This document shows positions 40,264 through 52,200 of a stretch of 64,000 nucleotides of DNA, one piece after another; positions within the stretch are counted from its first letter, which is position 1; the number at the start of each line of letters is the position of its first letter. The notes under the pieces are model-generated. The model did not search any database. It worked only from the letters and a program-made list of their open reading frames with translations, and was not told the DNA's origin. Where the stretch lies: assembly GCA_032433765.1 (NCBI GenBank), contig JAVIAB010000059.1:61282582-61346581 (forward strand), given 5' to 3'. Position numbers and translations under genes: made by a program. The DNA is from Megaustenia siamemsis. Taxonomy: Eukaryota > Mollusca > Gastropoda > Stylommatophora > Ariophantidae.

Positions 40264-43200
40264 GCATTTGGGTGTGTGTGTATACATGTATGTGTGGGCC
40301 CTTAGAAACTTATAGACATTGCCTTTGTAGTCGAGGTAACCTAGACAGTGTTCCCCCCCCCACTCACATAATTTTAGAACCCTTTACACAGTTTTGACAC
40401 TCCGACCAGCAGGGTATTTACAGCACGCATCCGTGACTCTCTCTTCTTACCATCAATAATCTAAAAGCAATGTCACTATAAGTGGGTGAACGGTGGAACA
40501 TTTGATAAATGCTGACTCTCAATAGACAAGTAAAATATCTGATACTACACAAAGAACTTTATTTTAAGGTGAATCAAAGAATTTTACAAGAACACTATTT
40601 TCCCTTAGTTCTGAAGGGCAAAAGTAAAGAGAGAACAAGACAAAATGTGGTATAATTAAAATAATAAAGTATATTTCATTCTTTGTATTATACTATATGT
40701 CTGATAAGCCACAGAGTTTTATTTCAAACTTGTTGAGGCATTTACTATTTTCTCTATAGAACCAGGTCTCTTGTACGAGCAAAGAGCATAGACAACTCAC
40801 AGGATGATTCACACCTTCGACTTAGCTATCACACAGTGGACATGAGCTTGATTGATGATCCATTCATACAGGCTCAGATGATGAGATCTGCCAGTGCTGA
40901 GATATTGTCAGGCCCGGCTGAGGTAAGTTTTAGATAGCTGTTGTTAAGACCCTAGATTTACCTCCCTCTGCTGTTTATCATTGATATTTTAATATTTTAT
41001 ATATATTTTATATTTTATACAGAAATATAATCTAAATATATTTTCAAGACTTGTTCAAAGGAATACTCTGTGTTTTTTAAAAATATATTTTACTTCTGAC
41101 TTCATTATCATAGCTACAAACCTTCATTATGATTGTCACAGCTACCACCTTCATTATAATTATTACAACTACAACCTTCATTATAATTATTACAACTACC
41201 ACCTTCATTATAATTATTACAACTACAACCTTCATTATAATTATTACAGCTACCACCCTCATTATAATTATTACAGCTACCTATCTATTGACCTTTCGAG
41301 CCGTAACCGACCCATAGGGCGTAGACCAAGATACACCTTCTCCTATATGAATCTTTTGTTCTAGCAGTTTTCTTTTAAAGATATTTTATCAAATCTCGCC
41401 ATCTGTCTCTGTTCTGTGCAAGCAGTTCTATCTCATTGAGGGAGCCGATTCCTGCTGCTCTTGCCTCTCTCATCAATGTTCTTCTCAGTGTCTCCCTGGG
41501 TCTTCCTCTTTTTCTTTTACCTGTTGTTTCCCATATGAGGGCTTGCTTTGCTATTCGGTTATTATCTCTTCTCATCACATGTCCAACATATGACCATCGT
41601 CTTTTCTTTATTACTGAAGATATTAGTGGTTGATTGGCGATTTCTCTAATTTCCTCATTTGTTTTGAATTCGTTCCACGCTATACCAAGTATTTTCCTTA
41701 GACATTTATTTTCGAATGCGTTCAACTTTGTTTCTATATCTCTTGTTGTTTTCCAGCTTTCACACGCATACGTAAGGGTTGATAGTACATTTGATTTGAA
41801 TAGCCTAAGTTTTGTGTTTGTGCTGATGAGTTATTACAGCTACCACCTTCATTATAAGTATTACAGCTACCGTCCTCATTATAATTATCACAGCTACCAC
41901 CTTCATTATAATTATTACAACTACCACCCTCATTTTAATTATCACAGCTACCACCTTCATTATTATTATCACAGCTACCACCTTCATTTTTATTATCACA
42001 GCTACCACCTTCATTATTATTATCACAGCTACCACCTTCATTATAATTATTACAGCTACCACCCTCATTTTAATTATCACAGCTACCACCTTCATTATTA
42101 TTATTACAGCTACCACCTTCATTTTTATTATCACAGCTACCACCTTCATTTTAATTATCACAGTTACCACCTTCATTATTATTATCACAGCTACCACCTT
42201 CATTATTATTATCACAGCTACCACCTTCATTTTTATTATCACAGTTACCACCTTCATTATTATTATCACAGCTACCACCTTCATTATTATTATCACAGCT
42301 ACCACCTTCATTATTATTATCACAGCTACCACCTTCATTATTATTATCACAGTTACCACCTTCATTATGATTATTATTACTAGCAAGCAACTGTTTGGAA
42401 ACTCTAAACTATCTACTGAGTAAGATTGTGCAAAATGCACATGTGCATTTACACATACATTATTTGCACATACATATGCAAAATGCAATTTTGATAATTG
42501 TTGCCATCAATAATCTATATATTTGTTTGTCTATCCCTTGCTAGGACTCCAGTTGCGACAGTGACACAGACTCTGACAGTGATGGTACAGATTCTAACAT
42601 TGCATTTGATACTCTTCACAGCTCAGATGAAGGTAAAAAAAAAGTAAAGAGCCCCCATCACGCCAAGTGGCGTATAGGGAATATGGTGTTAGTGACCATC
42701 AATTTTACAGATCTTCGGCATATGATTTTTGGGGTAATGTGGTCGGTATTACGCCCATGCCGCTTTTCTTTCCCAGAAAAAATCCGGTACCCATTTAAGG
42801 CTGGGTGAACCCAGAAGCCGTCGATTTGGATCGAACCCTACCTCTTGTTCTTTGTAGTCCAGTTCACTAACCACTGAGCTATCGCGGCTCCTCAGATGAA
42901 GGTACTTCAAACTATTTCTAAATTTTTAAAATACATTTTCCCCCCATTTGTTTTACCTATTTTAGTAGCTGGATTAACAAAGATGGCTAAATATACCTAC
43001 ATGGTGCACAAATATGGACATTAAATAAAAAAAACAGAGCAGACAACTTAAGCCTTTGAAATGTGGATTTATAGAAAAATTGGAAGAATTGGGTGAACGG
43101 AAAAAAAGGCAAACAGTGAAATTATGAAGTAGCTGGAATAAAACATAGAACTACTTAATACAATTCTAATAATGAAGTTGTATGGATGTGCTAGGAGGTA

Positions 43201-46200
43201 CAATATCCCACTGAAGGTCATCTTTGAGGGGAAAGTATAAGGTAAACGAGGCAGGCCAAGACTTAAATGGACTAACATAAAAAAATGGACAGGTGAACTT
43301 ATGACAGCATTCACTGTCAAGGCAAGAGACAGAGTAAAAGGGGGCTCCATGGAAGTTAACCTTTGAAGGGGAGATAGCATCCAATGAATTAATCTATCTA
43401 TCTATTGACCTTTCGAGCCATAGCCGGCCCATAGGGCGTAGACCAAGATACTCCTTCTCTTGTCTGAATTTTTATTCTAGCAGTTTTCAATTCTTTTAAA
43501 TATCAAATCTCACCATTTGTCTCTGTTCTGTGCAAGCAGCTCTATCTCATTGAGGGAGCCGAATCCTGCTGCTTTTGCCTCTCTCAGCAATGTTCTTCTC
43601 AGTGTTTCTCTGGGTCTTCCTCTTTTTCTCTTACCTGTTGTTTCCCACATGAGGGCTTGCTTTGCTATTCAGTTATTACCTCTTCTCATCACATGTCCAA
43701 CATATGACCATCGTCTTTTCTTTATTACTGAAGATTATGCTGATGAGTTTTGATTTCCACAACTTTTCAAGGCTTCTGAAAGACATTGCTCCTTTAGCTA
43801 TGAATTAATGAAACAAAGTTTTTAATGTAGAATATCAGAAGCACATTCTTCAAATGACTGGGTAGTAGACATATGGTCAGGATAGAAAAGGTGTCTGGAA
43901 AATGAACAGAAAAAAGGGTATGTTTACAGATTTTTGATAATAAATGGTGCCACAAAATGTCTCAATACCACAGCAGTAATCTGGCCTTCTACTGGGCCAC
44001 AAACATCACACACGATCATCATCATTAAGTATCAAGCCTGCTGGTGTAGGTGATCATGTCTCTCCATAACTTTCTATCTCGACAGTTATTTATCATTTCT
44101 TTTGTTTACCTTCTGGCAAGCAATTCTTTTAAGCTGTCTGGTATCTTTTCTCTTTGCTTCCCTCTATCTCTTTGTCCTTCAATTTTCCCAGTTGTCAGAA
44201 TATATTCCACCTGTTCCATTCTCATTACATGTCAAAAATTGATGATTGTTTCTTCCTAATATTGGAAATTAGCTCTCATTTTGCTTTGGCCTCTTTCAGA
44301 ACGTTTTCATTACTCTTCATAGCTGTCCATGGTATTCTCAATATTCTTTAAAATCACATTTCTGCAGCGTCCAGTGATTTTCTTGTCTGTTGTCCTATTG
44401 TCCATGATTCACATCCATATGTTAAGGCTGACTCTGTACTAACATTTAAGAACTCTTTTTCTTGTTTCTATTGTCAAAAATGGATTGCACAGTATCTTCC
44501 TAATTTGTTGGAAAGCTGCTTTTATCTGAGCCATTCTGCATCACACCACTGTTGTACATCCACCATCTGAGGTTAACATCATTCCCAGATATTTAAATTC
44601 ATGTACCTATTTTAATATAACACATAAATATAAATTGCAAAAACAAATAAAATTAATAAATTATTTAAGCATCATCATCATCATCAAGTACCAAGCCTGC
44701 TAGCATAGGTGATCATGTCTCTCCACAACTTTCGGTCATGGCAGTTATTTATCATTTCTGTTGTTGACCTTCTGCCAAGCCATTCTCTTAAGCTGTCTGG
44801 TATCTTTTCTCTTTGCTTCCCTCTATCTCTTCGTCCCTCAATTTTCCCAGTTGTTACAATATATTCCAGTTGTTCTCTTCTCATTACATGGCCAAAAAAT
44901 GATGATTGTTTAAGCATAGTAGGTAAATTAAATAATAACAAATGTTAAAAATGACTTACCTGAACATGCTGTTATTGCTGTCAAATGAGAATTGGGGAGA
45001 GATAAAGGGAAATGAAAAGTAGTGGAGGGGGCACTAGGCTTTTGGACATATTCACAGTTATCATCTCATATTTATTAGCGGCTGGAAACTCCTAATCAAC
45101 GCTGATGGCTTGTGCCAGAATTGGTGATCCATAACCATCCAGACACTGCTCCACCCTTTTATGGTGCCTCTAGAAATAAACTATCCAGTCTAGTCTGGCC
45201 AAGCAAGTAAGTATCGAAGAGGGAAGGCAACATGATAACTCAAAAGTGCTATGGTGAAGTTGGGCTGTTGGGCCAGAAAGCACAAATAAACCACAACAGA
45301 AGGCATCTATGCCCACTTAACATACTTTTACAGATGGATAACATAGTGGACTACCAATTTCAGTAGTCATTAAGTGAATGCCAGAAAGAATGAATATTCA
45401 TTAGCAACATACGGACAGCTGCTGGCTTTGCCTACAAGATGGACCTCTAATTTTATCACCGTAACAATAGAACTAACTTCTCACCTGGTAAAACATTGTC
45501 TTTAAGGTTCATTATGACTCCACAACTGTTGTTACTCTTTCAGTGCTTTCAAGTAAAACCAAAAGGGGGGGGGGGACTGGTTGGTCATTGCCTCAAGACA
45601 GAGAGGTTGTGGGTTAAAATCCCGGCTGCACCAGTTGGGATTTTTATTTATGATTTCTCTCTGCAGCAACCACCCATGGTCTCAGCAGCAAGGCCCGGCT
45701 TGAAATGTCAATTACTCAAAGAGACTCCGAAGACGGAGTTACCTTCCTGTGCGGCGAGTGACCCCTGTGTATGCAACTTCCAGAAAAAAACAGATTAACA
45801 CACAAAATTCAGTTTGTAGTCTCTAGGGACTTCGTCAGAGGTCAAAGTTGGCGAATGCAAAAAAAAAAAAAAAAAATAAAAAGTAAAACCATAACAAAAT
45901 TATCTCTGTATTCAAGTAATCTATCTATTGACCTTTCGAGCCGTTGCCGGCCCATAGAGCGTAGACCAAGATACACCTTCTCATATCTGAATTTTTGTTC
46001 TAGCAGTTTTCTTTTAAAGATATTTTATCAAATCTCGCCATTTCTCTCTGTTCTGTGCAAGCAGCTCTATCTCATTGAGGGAGCCGAATCCTGCTGCTCT
46101 TGCCTCAAGTAAAGTAAAGTAAAAATAAATAAAGAGCCCCATCACGCTAAGTGGCGTATAGGGATGTATGGTATTAGTAACCATAATTTGTACAGACTTT

Positions 46201-49200
46201 CGACACTTGATTTTTGGGGTAATGTGGTTGGTATTATGCCTGTGCTGCTTTACTTTCCCAGAAAAAAAATCTCGTACCCATTTTAAGGCTGGGTAAACCA
46301 CAGAAGCCAATGAACCTGACCTCTTGTCCTTTGTAGTCCGGTTGACTGACCACTAAGCTATCCTGGCTCGACAAAACCATAGCAAAATTATCACCAATAA
46401 GCTTATCAGAAATATTTCTCCATGAGCAAGTAGTAGATAGATGTAGTCTCTGCAGTTGTGGGTAGGGTCTCTTGATATATCCATTTATTGTCATTTCAAG
46501 CCAAAGACGGCACATAGGGCAGAAATTCTAGACTAACTTTCCCATTAAGACTTTGTACAGGACAAGCATTGTATCTTGCTACTTGTCCTGTTCTAAACGG
46601 GTTTCTCTACCTCAGTAAGGGAGCTATTGGCCACTGTTGTTGCTTCTCATATCAGTGTTATCATTTGTGTTTCTCTGAGTCAGTCTCTTATTTTTGTTGC
46701 TCTCTAAATCTTGATTTCTATCTAAGAATTGAGATTTCTGTTTTAATGACAATCAATGATAGTATGTTAGGCCATTGATCAACTGTCCATAGCAAGATGA
46801 AGATAAACAAATCCTACAACTTCGACCACAACCAGAGAACCTGTTGATATAGAAGACCTAGTAATGCAGTACCACTAGGATGGGCAAGCTCCAACTTCCC
46901 CAGCAGGAATCAGGAAAACCGCTGCAACTGCCACATCAACATCCTGGGTCAAATAACCAGTGGCTTGTGTCAACATCATGGTTCCATCATCATCATCCCT
47001 TTAGCAGTGATAGGCCTCTAGACAGGAAGGTCCTGGGTTTGAATACTACCACAGGTGGTGGGAATTTTTCTTTTCAAATGCTTTTATTTTTCTTCTTGGC
47101 TTTACCCTTCCCCTGGTCTTTAGGTAGTGAGATTCGATGTCAAGAAATTTACTCTCAGTAAATGGTGACAAACGGAAGGTCTTGTGTGCGCCCGATGCTA
47201 AAGAACTCTTGGCAATTAAAAAGTCATAAAGTGTAGGCCAGAATGGCTGCTGCTTTCACAAAATTGTTAGGCAAATCTGCCCAGACCAAAGATGGATGTG
47301 TCGAGCTGAAAGGTGATGATAATTCTGCTTTACCATAAACGAACAACACATCCATGCCCATTTAATGGGTGAGTGCTGAAGAAGAAGAAGTATTGAGGAA
47401 GTTGATTACCCTTAGCTGACATGCACTGTTGTAGGAAAGGTATGGACTGTAATGAACAACCAGCTCACAGCTGAGGTGGATTAAGTTAAAATTTGAAAAT
47501 CTTTAACAATTAAATTTGTTTCTGAAAAATATTTCATCTCACTTTTAAAGGTTTGAATTCAGCACCTATTCAAGTAAGCACAGCTCAGAAACAACAGGAT
47601 GCTGCATTCTCAGTCTCAGGTAACTATTTTATTCATTATTTCACTGCTAAAATGGTTCTAGACCTATTGCATGTTGTGGTGTTCCTTTCATGGCACGTAC
47701 ACAAGCAGAACAACCTGTAACCTATAAACCAAAGATTGAGATTTTGAAAAGGATTTGTAACTGGCTTGTGTAAATGTAAAAATAAAATAAAGAAAAGAAT
47801 AGGAATGGCAAAAAATCATTTTAATGCCATGAAAAATATACTAACATCAAAATAAATAACGCCAGGGCTAAAACTAAGAATAGAAAAATGTTATATCTTC
47901 TCAGCATTCCACGTATGGTGCAAAAACAAGGAGATTAGACAAGGAAACAGAACAGAAAATTGAAGTCTTTGAAATGTGGATTTATAGAAGAATAGGTAGA
48001 ATTGGATAGAAAGAAAAGAAAAAAATGGTGAAGTCTTAAAACAATTAAAAATGAAAAGAGAACTGCTAAATACAATTCAAACAAGACAAATGAGATTTTT
48101 GGGGCAAGTTAAAAGACACAGCAACCTACTGAAAGTAATATTAGAAGGGAAAATACAAGGTAAAAGAGGCAGAGGCAGACCAAGACTAACATGGACGAGT
48201 AACATCAAAAGATGGACTATTCAACCTATGACAACCTGCACCATCAATGCAAAAGACAGAACGGAATGGTTCTCCTCTCGGATAGCCAACCTTCTATGAG
48301 AGGATAGCACTCAATGATTATGAACTGGCTTAGCTCCCTATGAAGTCTCTTTCAGGGTTAGAAGCTTAGCATCAACATTGGTCTGGTGGTTCTCGTAGTA
48401 GCCGCCTTAAACAGTGAAGTTTTCACTTTCATTTTAGAGTGGCAGTTACAGTTTAATGTAAACCTAGAAATCTTCTCAGATCGAATGGAAAATGCATCAG
48501 CAAGAAGTAGACAAAACCTCTAGACAACAGCAACCGAAGATGGGTCACTGAGCCTTAACTTGGGCTATGTAGAAAGGAATGGAATTAGAGTGGTCCTTAA
48601 TTTAGCACTTTGGAGGCGAAGGCGCGCCTCCCAGCACCAGAGCTGAAAGCTGTCAGCGACCAACAGCTGATGGCTTGCGCCAGGATCAGTGAACCAAAAC
48701 CATCCAGACCCTGCTTCACCTCTCCGTGGTGCCTCCAGTAACAGACTAACCTGTCTAGTCTGGCCAAGCATGCAGGGATCGAAGAGGGAAGACAACCCGG
48801 TACTCAAAAATGTTGTGCTGAAGTCGGATGTGTTGGGCCGAAAGGCGCAAATATAACAGTTATACTGCAAACCACAACACAACGTAGACACGTCCACTAC
48901 GTCCTTGTAAGGGCGGATGATGAAGAGGAATATTCTAGTCTACCACGATACTCTAGAATACTTTAGTCATCGGGCGAACGCAACCAACCAATTTAGCACT
49001 TTCTTTTTTGTTTATTTATATTTAAACAACATTTTTTTTGTTAAAGTGTCTATTTGTAGGAAAGACAAAAGGCATTATTAATGTCATAAAACGTGTTCAT
49101 ATATCTAAACAAAAGCCATTTTAGCTCATGACTTGTTGGTTAATGAGCTGGACTACTAATGATAAGAGGCAAAGTTTGATCTTGTTCAAGGCTCCTACGT

Positions 49201-52200
49201 TCTACAAGACTTAAATAGGCACCAGATTATTCTGGAAGATGGCGCGACCAGGTGCAATACCACCTTCATCAATCAAGAATATGGTTATAAAAACGTGGTC
49301 ACAAACACCATATTCCTCATACAGCTGTCAAAATAGGGAGGAAATTTGTACTTTTACGCTAGTAGCTTTCAACTTGTTTCACAGATTTCTATAGTTAAAT
49401 CCCCCCATAGTCTTTGACATATAATATGTCTTCTGTAAGATTGTAGCAAGTAGTTTGAAACAAGATTTGCCTTCATTGTAGAGCTGCTAAGTCATCATGT
49501 ACCATGCCTGCTGGCATAGGTGATCATGTCTCTTCACAACTTTTGATTTCGACAGTAATTTATCATTTCTATTGTTGACCTTCTACCAAGCCATTCTTTT
49601 AAGCTGTCTGGTATCTTTTTTCTTTGCTTCTCTCTATCTCTTCGTCCCTCAATTTTCCCAGTTGTTACAACATATTCCAGATGTTCCCTTCTCATAACAT
49701 GGCTAAAGATATTATGATTGTTTCTTCCTAATATTGGAAATTAGCTCTCTTTTTGCTTTAGCCTCGTTCAGAATGTTTTCTTTACTCTTCTTACCTGCCC
49801 ATAGTATATTTTCAACATTCTTCTGTAAAACCACATTTCTACAGCCTCCAGTGATCTTCTTGTCTGTTGTCCTATTGTCCATGATTCCCCAACTATAGTT
49901 TATGTAACTAAGATAACGTGTAACTTCCTATTTGGTGAGCTCTCAAAGCAAACAATATTAGTCAGTAACATTTTTACGGAGTGTCTCAGTCACTAACAAT
50001 TTTACAGAGTGTCTCGCTGGCTACCAAACCTAAACATTTCCTCAATAATTCTAACACCATAAGTAGCTGCTATGGTGGGGACTGCAGCTACCTTTCTTTG
50101 TTTGGATCCTTCAATGAGATGAGATGTTAATTCTGATGATTCCACTGGCACAGGCGGCTGTGCAATTACGGATTTTAATTTGTTTGCAGTGATACCGGTG
50201 ACTTCGATTAACCTTAACCTCTAACACCAATGAAGATATTGCAATGAAATAGGGATGGGAGTGTGTTCACTGTATGAGGAATGTGAAGAAATGTTTGTAG
50301 TGTGTGTGCGTTAATGTGCATGCACATCTCTGATATTTGAGGGTGCCTACACAATACAGTTGTTATTCATGAGTGTTGGTGTACAGTACATGTGAGTTTA
50401 CACAGAATCATCATCATCATGTGCCATACCGGTTGGCGTAGGTGGTCATGTCCTTCCACAATCTTCTATCTACAGTGCATCGTATCAGTTCTGTTGTTGA
50501 CTGTTTTCCATGCCGTGACACCAAACTAATTAGTATTTTTTCTCTTTGTCATCCACAATCTCTCTTTCCCAGTATTTTGCCATTGTTATTGTTATTGGTT
50601 ATGGAAGGCCTCGGCATCACTGCAAACGAATTAAAATCCATAATTGCTCAACCGCCCGTGCCAGTGGAATCATCCGAATTAATAACACATCTCCCAAACA
50701 AAGAAAGGTAACTGTAGTCCCCATCGTTGCAGTCTCAGCACACGCCAAAAGACATAAGGCGAAACCGCGCAGAAACTGAACACAGCCAACTGTTCCCTGT
50801 CATACGATATCATCATTCATCGTAAACAAGCGGAATATCGAAACAGGATCAAAACGGATGAGACACACAGCTCACGGTGTGCACAGAGCACTTAACTCAG
50901 TAGCTCCTGCAACAAGCCGGACTTGGAATATGAGGAAACTGCAAGAAGGAAAACTTTTCAGACATAGCCTTCAATGGTTCCCTCCGCCTATCCACCATAT
51001 ACCATGGAAGTTCGCGTCCTCCCGAAAATGATGATCGTCGTAGCACTCGATGATGTTAGGCCATCACTGATGACTCCAATTCCAAACATATAGACACACA
51101 TTGGTGGTAAGTTATCATTTCCAATCCAACAGAAGCCACCTGACCTGTAGTTAGTAAAACCACAGAGAGAATATGATTTTGTGACCTTCACTGATTCACT
51201 CTTGGATGTGAATGTGTAGTTTACACAAGAGGAGAAGTTTTCAACTACAGTGATCCCATTTAAGGCAATTCTGTGATAGCAAGGCAAGTCTCCTTTATAG
51301 CAGCAGAAATTGATGTTCTCTGCTCCCTTCTTATAGCTGCTGCCACACGATTCTGATGTCTCATTAACTTGGACATCATTCAAGAACAATGTCAGATTAA
51401 CATTCCATAGATCTGGCTCTGCTGATGAAGTGCTTGGTGCAACAGTTGTATCAATCATACAGAAGGCTCCTGGTTTTGCCAGTTGTAACCAAGTATTCCA
51501 ACTTTCCTCTTTTCATGATGTGCCTGAAAAATATTGATTGTTTCTTTCTGATGTTTTTTAGGAGCTCCCTTTTCATGTTTTCTCTTTGAGAATTTCCTCG
51601 TTGGTATTTTTAGCAGTCCAGGGAACTTTCAACATTCTTCTGAGAAATCCCATCTCTGTGGTCTCTAATCATCTTTTCATTTGTTTGTTTACTGTCCATG
51701 ATTCGCTTCCATAGGTCAGAATTGACTCTATACAGCACCGATAAACTCTCTTTCCCACTTCTATTGACAGATTTGTTGCATTAGACGTTTTTAATTTTCT
51801 GAAATGCTGTTTTGGCCTGGGCTATTATGCTTTTTATTTCAACAAAATAGCTGAACATTTGTTGGTATAATCTGGAGAGTGTTTAGTTGTGAAACTCTTT
51901 AAAGAAATGTCAGGTTTGGTAGCGAGTGAGGCACCCTGTATGTGTTTTCTATTAATGAAGTATGCCTTTCTTATCACAGGAGACAAATTAATCTTGACAC
52001 GGCCAGTACTAGCAAATGAGCCAGTGGCGGCACCCAGGAAGAAGAGAAATAAACAAACTCCAAACAAAACTGATATGGCCACAGAAGAAAAAAAACCTGG
52101 CAACAGTAATTTGAAAGATGAACAGTCTGAAATGGCAGTTAACACAGCAGCTCTTCGAGATACACCGCTCATCAAATTTGATTCTTCAGAATCAGAACCT

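Noticed and set aside
41634..42383. 249-codon frame and its 227-codon antisense partner
   Set aside because: Both arise from a 27-bp repeat lacking stops, fused to LINE-C sequence; no codon-level evidence of a gene.
42902..42904. Using 42901 as the only donor of exon i
   Set aside because: The upstream donor is intact and keeps the frame; the downstream copy would add a stop-containing SINE.
45771..46112. 113-codon frame
   Set aside because: Runs through a SINE-3 tail, poly(A) and antisense LINE-C.
51889..51979. ATG-started extension of the last exon as a separate 424-residue protein
   Set aside because: The first 30 codons are intron with an acceptor at 51979; phase and homology place this as the final DENND1 exon.
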